This document shows positions 30,728 to 37,715 of a stretch of DNA of 64,000 nt, piece by piece. The notes beneath the pieces are model-generated. The model was not told the origin of the DNA. It was given only the letters and a program-made list of their open reading frames with translations, and searched no databases. This DNA is from JAWKUK01 sp041398605. GTDB taxonomy: Bacteria; Planctomycetota; UBA1135; GCA-002686595. Both the position numbers and the translations under genes were made by a program. Within the stretch, counting starts at the first letter, position 1; every line of letters starts with the position of its first letter. The stretch spans positions 152,402 through 216,401 of the forward strand of contig JAWKUK010000014.1 in assembly GCA_041398605.1 (NCBI GenBank), in the 5' to 3' direction.

Positions 30728-31894
30728 ATGCCCGTACGCCCCGAACTCGTCGCCGATCAAGCCGAGCTGACCGCTTGGCGCCGTGACTTCCACCGCCACC
30801 CCGAGCTCGGCTACCAGGAGGTGCGCACGTCGAACCTCGTCGCGGAGCGCCTCGCCGCGTGGGGGATCAAGGTGCACCGCGGGATCGGCAAGACAGGCGT
30901 CGTCGGCGTCCTGCACGGCAGGCGCGACGGCGCGCGCGCGATCGCGCTGCGCGCCGACATGGACGCGCTGCCGATGACCGAGGAGAACACCTTCGAGCAC
31001 GCGTCTGCGACCCCGGGCGTGTTCCATGGCTGCGGCCACGACGGCCACACGACGATGTTGCTCGGCGCAGCGCAGCACCTGGCGCGCACACGCGACTTCG
31101 CTGGCACGGTGTACTTCGTCTTCCAGCCCGCTGAAGAGGGCCTCGCAGGCGGCAAGGCGATGGTCGACGACGGCCTCTTCGAGCGCTTCCCTTGCGACGA
31201 GGTCTACGGGATGCACAACTGGCCCCAGGAGCCGCTGGGCGTCGTCGTCGCGCGCTCCGGCCCGATGATGGCCGCGAGCGACCTCTTCGACATCGAGGTC
31301 GAAGGCGTCGGTGGCCATGCCGCGATGCCGCAGGTCACGGTCGACCCGATCGTCATCGCGGCGCACATCGTGACGGCGTTGCAGTCTCTCGTCGCGCGCA
31401 GCGTCGACCCGGTCGATTCGGCGGTGGTCTCGGTGACGAGCATCGAGGCCGGCAGCACCTACAACGTCATCCCGCGCGTCGCGCAGCTGCGGGGCACGGC
31501 GCGAACGTTCAAGCCGGCGACGCGCGACCTCGTCGAGGCTGGGATCGCGCGGATCGCGACCCATGTCGCCGCGGCCTTCGGCGCGGTCGCGCGCGTCGAC
31601 TACCGCCGGAACTACCCGGCGACGATCAACAGCGAGCGCGAGACGCTCTACGCGCAGGCCTCCGCGGCGCGCGTCGTGGGGGCGGAGAACGTCGTCAGCG
31701 ATCGGGACCCGTGCATGGGGGGCGAGGACTTCGCCTTCATGCTCGAAGAGCGCCCGGGCAGCTACGTCTGGCTGGGCCAGGGCGGCGGGCCGAGCGCCTG
31801 CAACGTCCACCACCCGCGTTATGACTTCAACGATGCGCTCTTGCCGATCGGCGCCAGCTACTGGGTCGAGCTCGTCGAGTCGCGGCTCGTGTAG
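30728..31894 (+). CDS. M20-family amidohydrolase (hippurate hydrolase-like)
   Basis: 388 residues from the ATG at 30728; the earlier ATG at 30680 adds a Pro/Arg-rich tail. Metal-site motifs of M20D amidohydrolases are present: HRHPELGYQE, RADMDALPM, FHGCGHDGHT, FQPAEEG with its Glu pair, MHNWP, and a late MGGEDFAFML. The lid domain contains GGHAAMP. Substrates of this family are N-acyl amino acids, indole-acetyl conjugates or hippurate; which applies here is not visible. It is 117 nt after sucD and may have its own promoter. Confidence 0.9.
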   Translation: MPVRPELVADQAELTAWRRDFHRHPELGYQEVRTSNLVAERLAAWGIKVHRGIGKTGVVGVLHGRRDGARAIALRADMDALPMTEENTFEHASATPGVFHGCGHDGHTTMLLGAAQHLARTRDFAGTVYFVFQPAEEGLAGGKAMVDDGLFERFPCDEVYGMHNWPQEPLGVVVARSGPMMAASDLFDIEVEGVGGHAAMPQVTVDPIVIAAHIVTALQSLVARSVDPVDSAVVSVTSIEAGSTYNVIPRVAQLRGTARTFKPATRDLVEAGIARIATHVAAAFGAVARVDYRRNYPATINSERETLYAQASAARVVGAENVVSDRDPCMGGEDFAFMLEERPGSYVWLGQGGGPSACNVHHPRYDFNDALLPIGASYWVELVESRLV

Positions 31895-31949
31895 GGGGCG
31901 CTGCAGCGGAGTCGGGGCACTTGTCAGCGCGCTCCGCGCCCACGCGCGG

Positions 31950-31955
31950 TATCCT
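31950..31955 (+). promoter_or_regulatory. -10 hexamer TATCCT, probable leaderless promoter
   Basis: Ends 7 nt before the GTG at 31963. This spacing is the reason for choosing that start over the TTG at 31921. Confidence 0.6.
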
Positions 31956-31962
31956 CTTCCGC

Positions 31963-32334
31963 GTGGAATCAGAGGTCACGCGTCCAGGATCGGAAGCCGC
32001 AGCGTCCCCCGAAGTTGCGCCCCCCGAAGTCGTGCGCCCCGAAGTTGTGCGCGCGGATATCGACCGCGATCGCGGCGCCCTCTTTGGCGCCGGGGTCGGC
32101 TTGACGATGTTGTTCCTCCTGCAGGCGATGATCGCGGGCGCCTACCAGTTGGCGACCCGCGGCCAGGGCGAGCTCCTGGGCCCGGTCAAGTTCGCCGGCT
32201 TCACCCAGTTGATGTACGTCGCCCCGACGGTGCTGCTCTTCGTGAACCGCAAGTGCCCGAAGATGGCGACGGGCGCCGCCCTCGTCGCGGCGGCGGTGTT
32301 CGTTGCGAACATCATCTACATCATCGCGCGCTGA
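31963..32334 (+). CDS. Small membrane protein, three helices, unknown
   Basis: 123 residues from the GTG at 31963. A cytosolic N-terminus contains the repeat PEVAPPEVVRPEVVR, then three hydrophobic segments: GALFGAGVGLTMLFLLQAM, FTQLMYVAPTVLLFVN and ATGAALVAAAVFVANIIYI. A Lys/Cys/Pro turn (RKCPKM) links the last two. I do not recognise a family. It converges with the SMUG1 gene, 17 nt away. Confidence 0.6.
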   Translation: MESEVTRPGSEAAASPEVAPPEVVRPEVVRADIDRDRGALFGAGVGLTMLFLLQAMIAGAYQLATRGQGELLGPVKFAGFTQLMYVAPTVLLFVNRKCPKMATGAALVAAAVFVANIIYIIAR

Positions 32335-32351
32335 CGTCAGGGTCGCTGACA

Positions 32352-33167
32352 TCAGGGTCTGGGACCCGCCGCGCCCGTCGCTGGTCGCGCGTGTGTTGGC
32401 GCAGCATGCGGGTCGGCCGGCGTGACGTCGCCGCAGAGCTCGACGCCGAGGGCCGCGAGCTGGCGCTCGGCTTGAGGAGCCCAGCCGCGATTTGCGACGG
32501 GGCTCGCAGGGGAGGGATGCAGCACCGCTCCGATGCGCGGCGCGCTCGGCGTCGCAGCGAGGGCCGCGCGCGCGCGGTCCTCCGCGAACTTGCCGACGCC
32601 GATGACGAGGCCGGGCTTCAGCCAGGCCACCATGCGCCGCAGCGACTCGTCACACACCGCGTACAGCGCGTCGCGCTCGGCCGCAGGCAGCTTGTCCGGC
32701 GTGCGGTTCTTGCCCGACTCTTCCATGAAGACGAGCGGGCAGTAGTTCCACACGAAGAGGCGCTTGAAGAAGGCCTCGGGCGTGCCGCAGCGCTCGCGCG
32801 CGAGGCCCCAGAGGCGCTGGCCGCTGACCTCGCTGCGGGCGCACGCAAAGCCCTCGATCGGGCGCTTCGGGTGCTCGTTGGCTGGGCGCTCGACCGGGGC
32901 TTCGAGGCCGAGCCAGTCGCGCACGACGCTGACCTCGCCGAACGGCACGCCCGTCTGGGCCATGCCGTAGGGGCCCGGGTTCATGCCGAGCAAGAGCGCA
33001 GGCACGCCTTCGCGGGCGAAGCGCTCGAGGTAGCGCTCGAGCGGGCGCTTGGCGTAGACCAGCGGGTTGTAGACGTGCGTCGTCGGCGGGGCGAACACGA
33101 GCGCGTCGACCGCGCGCGCGAGGTCTTGGACGATGCGCTTGGGGTTCGGTGCAGCGCGGGGGGCCAT
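32352..33167 (-). CDS. SMUG1-type uracil-DNA glycosylase
   Basis: 271 residues from the ATG at 33167. Removes uracil (and some oxidised pyrimidines) from DNA. Diagnostic SMUG1 motifs are GMNPGPYGMAQTGVPFG at ~61-77, VRDWLG, EHPKRP, SEVSGQRLWG and HPSPASPVANRGW near 225; the resemblance to animal SMUG1 over the whole core is striking. Asn in GMNPGP and His in HPSP are the catalytic residues. The C-terminal ~30 residues are an unrelated Pro/Ala tail. The start has TACACT 7 nt upstream. Divergent from the small four-Cys gene. Confidence 0.93.
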   Translation of the reverse strand: MAPRAAPNPKRIVQDLARAVDALVFAPPTTHVYNPLVYAKRPLERYLERFAREGVPALLLGMNPGPYGMAQTGVPFGEVSVVRDWLGLEAPVERPANEHPKRPIEGFACARSEVSGQRLWGLARERCGTPEAFFKRLFVWNYCPLVFMEESGKNRTPDKLPAAERDALYAVCDESLRRMVAWLKPGLVIGVGKFAEDRARAALAATPSAPRIGAVLHPSPASPVANRGWAPQAERQLAALGVELCGDVTPADPHAAPTHARPATGAAGPRP

Positions 33168-33174
33168 CGCGCTC

Positions 33175-33180
33175 AGTGTA
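33175..33180 (-). promoter_or_regulatory. -10 hexamer TACACT, probable leaderless promoter
   Basis: On the minus strand it ends 7 nt before the ATG of the SMUG1 gene at 33167. Confidence 0.6.
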
Positions 33181-33258
33181 GCGCCGACCATCGGCGTAGG
33201 CCCGGGGGGGACGTCAGGCGCGGCGACCGCAGGGGCGCCCGTTCCGCGGCAGTTCGGT

Positions 33259-33264
33259 TATCTT
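33259..33264 (+). promoter_or_regulatory. -10 hexamer TATCTT, probable leaderless promoter
   Basis: Ends 7 nt before the GTG at 33272, the same spacing as for the divergent SMUG1 gene. Confidence 0.55.
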
Positions 33265-33271
33265 CGGGCCC

Positions 33272-33430
33272 GTGGCGATCCTTCAGCGCATCTGGCTCGC
33301 GCTCCGGCGCATGTTCGCGAAGTCCGGCGGCAACTACTTGTGCGACACGTGCAAGTACGACTACGGCGCCGCGTGTTCACGTCCCGAGCGCCCGAACGCG
33401 CGCACGTGCCCGGACTACAAGCGGCGCTGA
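33272..33430 (+). CDS. Tiny four-cysteine protein, possible zinc ribbon
   Basis: 52 residues from the GTG at 33272. A short amphipathic or membrane-associating N-terminus (AILQRIWLALRRMF) is followed by CDTCKYDYGAACSRPE and RTCPDYKRR, giving four Cys in a C-x2-C-x7-C-x10-C-like array. That could bind one zinc ion. Support for coding comes from the promoter-like element 7 nt before the start, the Cys pattern and the exact fit between divergent SMUG1 and convergent tgt. Function unknown. Confidence 0.6.
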   Translation: MAILQRIWLALRRMFAKSGGNYLCDTCKYDYGAACSRPERPNARTCPDYKRR

Positions 33431-33451
33431 GGCGTGGCACAGCGCCGGCGC

Positions 33452-34819
33452 TCACGCGCCCCCGCGGTCGAGCTCGCGTGCGAGGTCCGGCGTCAGCTTG
33501 CGCTCGAAGATCGGCAGCACGTCGCGGCGCAGCGCCTCGAGCGTGCCCGCGCGGATGGCCTCGCGCACGCGGTGCATGAGGTGGTGAAAGAACGCGAGGT
33601 TCTGCAGCGTCAGCAGCATCCCTGCGAGCATCTCGTCCGACACCGCGTAGTGGCGCAGCACGCCGAGCGGGAAGCGCGAGACGTGGGGGACGTGCAGCCC
33701 AGGGTCGAGCGGGCCGTCGTAGTCCTTCCAGCCCCCGTTGCGCACGTTGACCTTGCCGCGCGTCGTCCACACTTGGTGGTTGCGCCCGTGGCGCGTGGGC
33801 GTCACGCAATCGAAGAGGTCGACGCCGCGCGCGACCGCGTCCAGGAAGTCGCGCGGCGTGCCGACGCCCATGAGGTAGCGCGGGCGGTCCTCGGGCAGGC
33901 GGGGCGCGGCGGCCTCGACCGCGATGAGCATCTGCTCGCGGTCCTCGCCGACGCTGACGCCGCCGATCGCGTTGCCGACGAAGCCGTGCGCGGCGACCTC
34001 ATCGACGCTCTTCTGGCGCAGCTCCGGGAACGCGCCGCCTTGCACGATCCCGAAGAGCGCCTGGCCCGTCGCGAGGCCGCCGTCGGCGTCGTAGCGCGCG
34101 CGGCAGCGGCCGAGCCAGCGGTGCGTGCGCGCCGTCGCCTCCTCGACCAAGCGCCGATCCGTCGGGTCGGCCGGGCAATGGTCGAACGCCATGAAGACGT
34201 CGGCGCCGAGCGCGCGTTGGATCTCCACCGCGCGCTCGGGCGAGATGTGGATGCGCGCGCCGTCGATGATCGACTTGAACGTGACCCCGTCCTCGTTCAA
34301 CGTCGAGATGTCCGCCATGCTGAACACCTGGTAGCCGCCCGAGTCCGTGAGGATCGGGCCGTCCCACGCCATGAAGCGGTGCAGCCCGCCGAGCTCGCGG
34401 ACGAGCGCCTCCCCGGGCCGCAGGTGGAGGTGCAGCGTGTTGGCGAGGATCATCGTCGAGCCGACGTCCGCGAGGTCGCGCGGCAGCACGCCCTTGACCG
34501 TGCCGCGGGTGCCGACGGGCATGAACGCGGGCGTCTGGACGTCGCCGTGCGGCGTCGTGAAGACGCCGACGCGCGCGGGGCCTGAGGGCGCGCGCGCGAG
34601 CAATTCAAAGCCGAACGGGCCGTGCGGCGTCTCGAAGCGTGAGCGCGGCAAGTCGGTCACGTTGGGCGCGCTCGCGACGGGCGCGCTCGAGTTGGGCGCG
34701 CTCGAGTTGGGCGCGCTCGAGTTGGGCGCGCTCGAGTTGGGCGCGCTCGAGTTGGGCGCGCTCGTGGCGGGCGCGCACGGCTCCGGCTGGCGAGGCGGCT
34801 CTCGGCGTGGGTCGCTCAC
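33452..34819 (-). CDS. tgt: tRNA-guanine transglycosylase with repeat tail and no zinc cysteines
   Basis: 455 residues from the GTG at 34819 (GTGA overlap with the SpoIID-like gene). It exchanges guanine-34 for preQ1 in GUN tRNAs. Core motifs are intact: PAFMPVGTRGTVKG, ILTDSGGYQVFS with the catalytic Asp, FDHCPADP, GIVQGG, GGVSVGE and FDCVTPTRHGRN with the nucleophilic Asp. The usual C-x-C-x2-C zinc site after PLDP is replaced by LHVPHV, so the structural zinc is probably absent. The N-terminus carries ~70 extra residues, including five perfect APNSS repeats encoded by a 15-bp minisatellite. Last gene of the ruvB operon. Confidence 0.92.
   Translation of the reverse strand: MSDPRREPPRQPEPCAPATSAPNSSAPNSSAPNSSAPNSSAPNSSAPVASAPNVTDLPRSRFETPHGPFGFELLARAPSGPARVGVFTTPHGDVQTPAFMPVGTRGTVKGVLPRDLADVGSTMILANTLHLHLRPGEALVRELGGLHRFMAWDGPILTDSGGYQVFSMADISTLNEDGVTFKSIIDGARIHISPERAVEIQRALGADVFMAFDHCPADPTDRRLVEEATARTHRWLGRCRARYDADGGLATGQALFGIVQGGAFPELRQKSVDEVAAHGFVGNAIGGVSVGEDREQMLIAVEAAAPRLPEDRPRYLMGVGTPRDFLDAVARGVDLFDCVTPTRHGRNHQVWTTRGKVNVRNGGWKDYDGPLDPGLHVPHVSRFPLGVLRHYAVSDEMLAGMLLTLQNLAFFHHLMHRVREAIRAGTLEALRRDVLPIFERKLTPDLARELDRGGA
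34681..34755 (-). repeat. 15-bp minisatellite, five perfect copies, inside tgt
   Basis: GCGCGCTCGAGTTGG (plus strand) is repeated five times without change, with a degenerate copy on each side. It stays in frame and encodes APNSS units of the tgt N-terminal extension. Unspaced, so not CRISPR. Confidence 0.95.
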
Positions 34820-36111
34820 CGGCGTGCTGCCGCGTGGATGGCGCGGCCCTCGGAGGCGCGCTCGATGCGAGCGCCTGGGTAGTACAACGCGAGGATCTGC
34901 TCGGCGCTCCACCCGTCGCGCGCGAGGTCGCGCGCGCCCTCTTGGCACAGCCCGACCCCGTGCCCGCGCCCGAGGCCTTCGAGCACGAGCCCCGAGCGGA
35001 TCGGCTGGCCAAACGCGGGCACCGCGCGCACGAGCCGCGCGCCTTTGACCACGCCGTAGCCAAGCGCGCGGCGCAGGTCGTCATACGGGATGACAGTGAG
35101 CCCCTTCGGGCCGCGCACTTGCGCGTCGAGCCAGCGGCCGCTCGCGTCGAGGCGCTTCGGCGCGACGGCGAGGATCGCGCCGCCCAGGCCGAGCGCCTTG
35201 CCCGCCCGCGCGAGGGCCTCGTGCGGCACCGTCACGCGCCAGCCGAGCGGGCGCTTGGCATCGGGCTGGCCCGCGGCGGCCTCGCGCTGCGCGCGCTCCT
35301 GGCAAGGCGGGCAAGGCGCGCCCGTCGGTCCGGGGTCGAAGCCGGGCTCGGTGAAGATGTCCGCGAAGCTCGCGGTGTGGCCGCCGCACGAAGCGTGGAA
35401 GCGCGCTTCCTCGAGCTGGTCGCCGCGCATGAGCACCATCCCGTGCGTGGCGCGCACGGCGGCGTCGAGGCGCTCTGCGATGGCGCGGGTCGAAGCGTTG
35501 TTCGCTTGGTAGAGCCCGCGATAGGCCTGGTCCTGCACGCCGTCGACGAGCTCCACCAACGCGCGCTCACGAGCGCGGTGGCTCAACTGGCCGAGCGCAT
35601 AGGTGCGCGCGGCGATCGCCTGCGCCTCGAGCTCCGCGGGGGGCGCGCTCCAGATCGAAAGCTCGCTCGCGACGACGCCGGCGACGTAGCCTTCGAGCGG
35701 CGCCTCGTTGTAGACCGCGAGGCCTGACGCGGGGTGCGCGCTGAAGGTCAGCGCGCCCGGGTAGGCGTTCCCGCCGAGGCGCAATGCGCCGTCGGTGGGG
35801 GCGGTCAATGTGACGCTTCGGCCCCTTTGTCCAGTGGACGCGACGACGTCGTCGCCGACCCGGCGCACCGTGATCGGGTGACCGTCCGCGAGCACCACCT
35901 CGACGAGCGCGCGCCGCTGCACGGCCTCCAGTCGCACGCGCACCGTCGTTGGGAACGCGAGGCGTTCGGGTTCGAGCGGCGCGGCCTGTACCGGAGGCGC
36001 GAGCGGCGCTGACGCGCGCAGCGCGCCGCGCTCGTAGGCGCCGTTCGAGCGCGATGGGGGCAGCGCGCAGGCGCAGAGCGCCAGCGCCGACAGCGCGGAG
36101 AGACGTCGCAT
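34816..36111 (-). CDS. SpoIID/LytB-domain lipoprotein
   Basis: 431 residues from the ATG at 36111, sharing one base with the ruvB stop (TGATG). The N-terminus MRRLSALSALALCACALPPS looks like a lipoprotein signal. The SpoIID/LytB domain shows YNEAPLEGYVAGVVASE, EAQAIAARTYAL and, late, GRGHGVGLCQEGARDLA with a final ALYYPGA, the catalytic pattern of amidase-activating or glycan-cleaving SpoIID proteins. A CPPC pair is inserted in the middle. It likely acts on peptidoglycan in the periplasm; not sporulation, since the context is ruvB and tgt. Confidence 0.88.
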   Translation of the reverse strand: MRRLSALSALALCACALPPSRSNGAYERGALRASAPLAPPVQAAPLEPERLAFPTTVRVRLEAVQRRALVEVVLADGHPITVRRVGDDVVASTGQRGRSVTLTAPTDGALRLGGNAYPGALTFSAHPASGLAVYNEAPLEGYVAGVVASELSIWSAPPAELEAQAIAARTYALGQLSHRARERALVELVDGVQDQAYRGLYQANNASTRAIAERLDAAVRATHGMVLMRGDQLEEARFHASCGGHTASFADIFTEPGFDPGPTGAPCPPCQERAQREAAAGQPDAKRPLGWRVTVPHEALARAGKALGLGGAILAVAPKRLDASGRWLDAQVRGPKGLTVIPYDDLRRALGYGVVKGARLVRAVPAFGQPIRSGLVLEGLGRGHGVGLCQEGARDLARDGWSAEQILALYYPGARIERASEGRAIHAAARR

Positions 36112-37217
36112 CAACTGAAGAGCCCGCCTTGTTCGCGTCGCTCGTTCTGGCGCTCGGGGGAGGTCGCTTGCGCTGCGGCGTTCGAGCCCTCCTCGGGCAG
36201 CGGGCGCTCGCGTCCGATCGCGCGCCAGCCGGCGGGCGCGAGCATCCGTCCGCGCGCGGTCTTGAGGATCAGGCCTTCGCGCAGGAGGTGCGGCTCGAAC
36301 ACGTCCTCGATCGTGTCGTCGGTCTCGCCGACGACGGCGCCGATCGTCTTCAGCGCGACCGGGCCGCCGGCTTGGTCGGCGAGGCAGCGCAGCACGCGTC
36401 GATCCATCTCCTCGAGGCCGAGCGCATCGACGCCGAGCCGCTGCAGCGTCTCCTGGGCGAGCGCGAGGTCGAGCTGCGTCGCGCTCGCGACCTGCGCGTA
36501 GTCGCGCGCGCGGCGCAGGAAGCGACCGGCGATGCGCGGCGTGCCACGGGCGCGCTCAGCGAGCAACGCGGCGGCGTCATCGGTGACATCGAGCCCGAGG
36601 ATCCGCGCTTGGCGCAGGATGATCTCGGCGAGCTCCGAAGCGGGGTAGGGGTCGAGCCGCTCGAAGAGCCCGAACCGCTCGCGGAACGGGCGCGACAAGA
36701 GCCCTTCGCGCGTCGTCGCGCCGACGAGCGTGAACGGTTTGATCGTGATCGGGAGGACACGTGCGTGCGGCCCGCTGTCGACCGTCATCTCGATGCGGAA
36801 GTCCTCCATCGCGGTGTAGAGGTACTCCTCGACGGTCACCGGGACGCGGTGGATCTCGTCCAAGAACAGCACGTCACCCACTTGGAGGTTCGTCAGCAGG
36901 CCGACCAGGTCCTTGGGGCGCTCGAGGGCCGGCCCGGTCGTCGCGTGCAGGCGGGTCCCGAGCTCCGCCGCGAGGATCCGCGCGAGGCTCGTCTTCCCGA
37001 GGCCGGGGGGCCCCGAGAACAGGATGTGGTCCGGCGCCTCACCCCGCTGCATGGCGGCCTCGAGGTGGACCCTGAGGTCCATGACCACGCGCCCCTGGCC
37101 GACGAACTCGGTCAGGCGGGTCGGGCGCAGGCCGGCCTCGATGGCCCGCTCGGGAGAGGGCTCGCCCGGGCCGGGCTCGAAAGCGTCCATGTGGAAGACA
37201 TGCTCGTCGCCTTGCAT
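36111..37217 (-). CDS. ruvB: Holliday junction branch-migration helicase RuvB
   Basis: 368 residues. AAA+ motor that pulls DNA through RuvA-bound junctions. Walker A GPPGLGKTS near 69, Walker B VLFLDEIHR near 119, sensor 1 LVGATTREGLLSRPFRERFG and the arginine finger within it, sensor 2 GTPRIAGRFLRRARDYA, and a winged-helix C-terminus (LREGLILKTARGRML). A ~25-residue Gln/Arg-rich tail is extra. The start follows TATCCT with an 8-nt gap. It leads the ruvB, SpoIID-like, tgt operon; ruvA and ruvC are not in the window. Confidence 0.97.
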   Translation of the reverse strand: MQGDEHVFHMDAFEPGPGEPSPERAIEAGLRPTRLTEFVGQGRVVMDLRVHLEAAMQRGEAPDHILFSGPPGLGKTSLARILAAELGTRLHATTGPALERPKDLVGLLTNLQVGDVLFLDEIHRVPVTVEEYLYTAMEDFRIEMTVDSGPHARVLPITIKPFTLVGATTREGLLSRPFRERFGLFERLDPYPASELAEIILRQARILGLDVTDDAAALLAERARGTPRIAGRFLRRARDYAQVASATQLDLALAQETLQRLGVDALGLEEMDRRVLRCLADQAGGPVALKTIGAVVGETDDTIEDVFEPHLLREGLILKTARGRMLAPAGWRAIGRERPLPEEGSNAAAQATSPERQNERREQGGLFS

Positions 37218-37225
37218 CGGGACAG

Positions 37226-37231
37226 AGGATA
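37226..37231 (-). promoter_or_regulatory. -10 hexamer TATCCT, probable leaderless promoter of ruvB
   Basis: On the minus strand it ends 8 nt before the ruvB ATG. Confidence 0.6.
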
Positions 37232-37369
37232 GGGCCCGCGCGCGCCGAAGTCGCGCGCCTCCCGGCGCCCCTGTGGGCGGCCCGCCCGCGGGGCGCCCGC
37301 GAGGTCCCGCCCCGCCGCGCCTGGGGGGCCGCGGGCCAGGTCGCTGGCCTCGGCAAAGCCTGTGCGCGC

Positions 37370-37397
37370 TTGACAGTAGGGGGGGTACGTCTACACT
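37370..37397 (+). promoter_or_regulatory. Sigma-70-type promoter TTGACA-16-TACACT
   Basis: TTGACA at 37370-37375 is a perfect -35 and TACACT at 37392-37397 a good -10, with 16 nt between. Predicted start of transcription near 37404, upstream of the large lipoprotein gene. This is the only textbook two-part promoter I see in the window. Confidence 0.8.
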
Positions 37398-37715
37398 CGG
37401 CGCTCTCCCCCCAGTCCAGCGGCGTGCGACTTTGCACGACGACCCGGTGATGGGACCGCTGTGGAGGGCTCCGGAAGGGCCCTCACCGAGCGGTTTCGAT
37501 CGACATAAGTCTCACTCCAGTAGCTCGTTACAACGGTTTCCCCCCACGGACGTCAGACCCCGGGTCCAGCGGCACGCGGGTTGAACGAGGGAATTCCGGA
37601 TCCCTCTATCCACCCCCGAACGCATCCTGTGCCCCCACGCCGCGGCGATCCTCCCCCGGGTCGCACGTGCGCTAGCCCCGAGCGCCGCCCCCAGGCGCAC
37701 CCTATCGAGGTTTCC

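Larger units (their letters stand above)
37218..37715 (+). other. Intergenic region with strong promoter and long leader
   Basis: About 500 nt without a convincing gene. A near-consensus promoter sits at 37370-37397. The predicted leader of some 310 nt contains a GAGGGC/GCCCTC hairpin around 37461-37482 and ends with GAGG ahead of the lipoprotein ATG. No known riboswitch recognised. Confidence 0.6.

Noticed and set aside
34681..34755. CRISPR or attachment-site repeats
   Set aside because: 15-bp units with no spacers, in frame within tgt.
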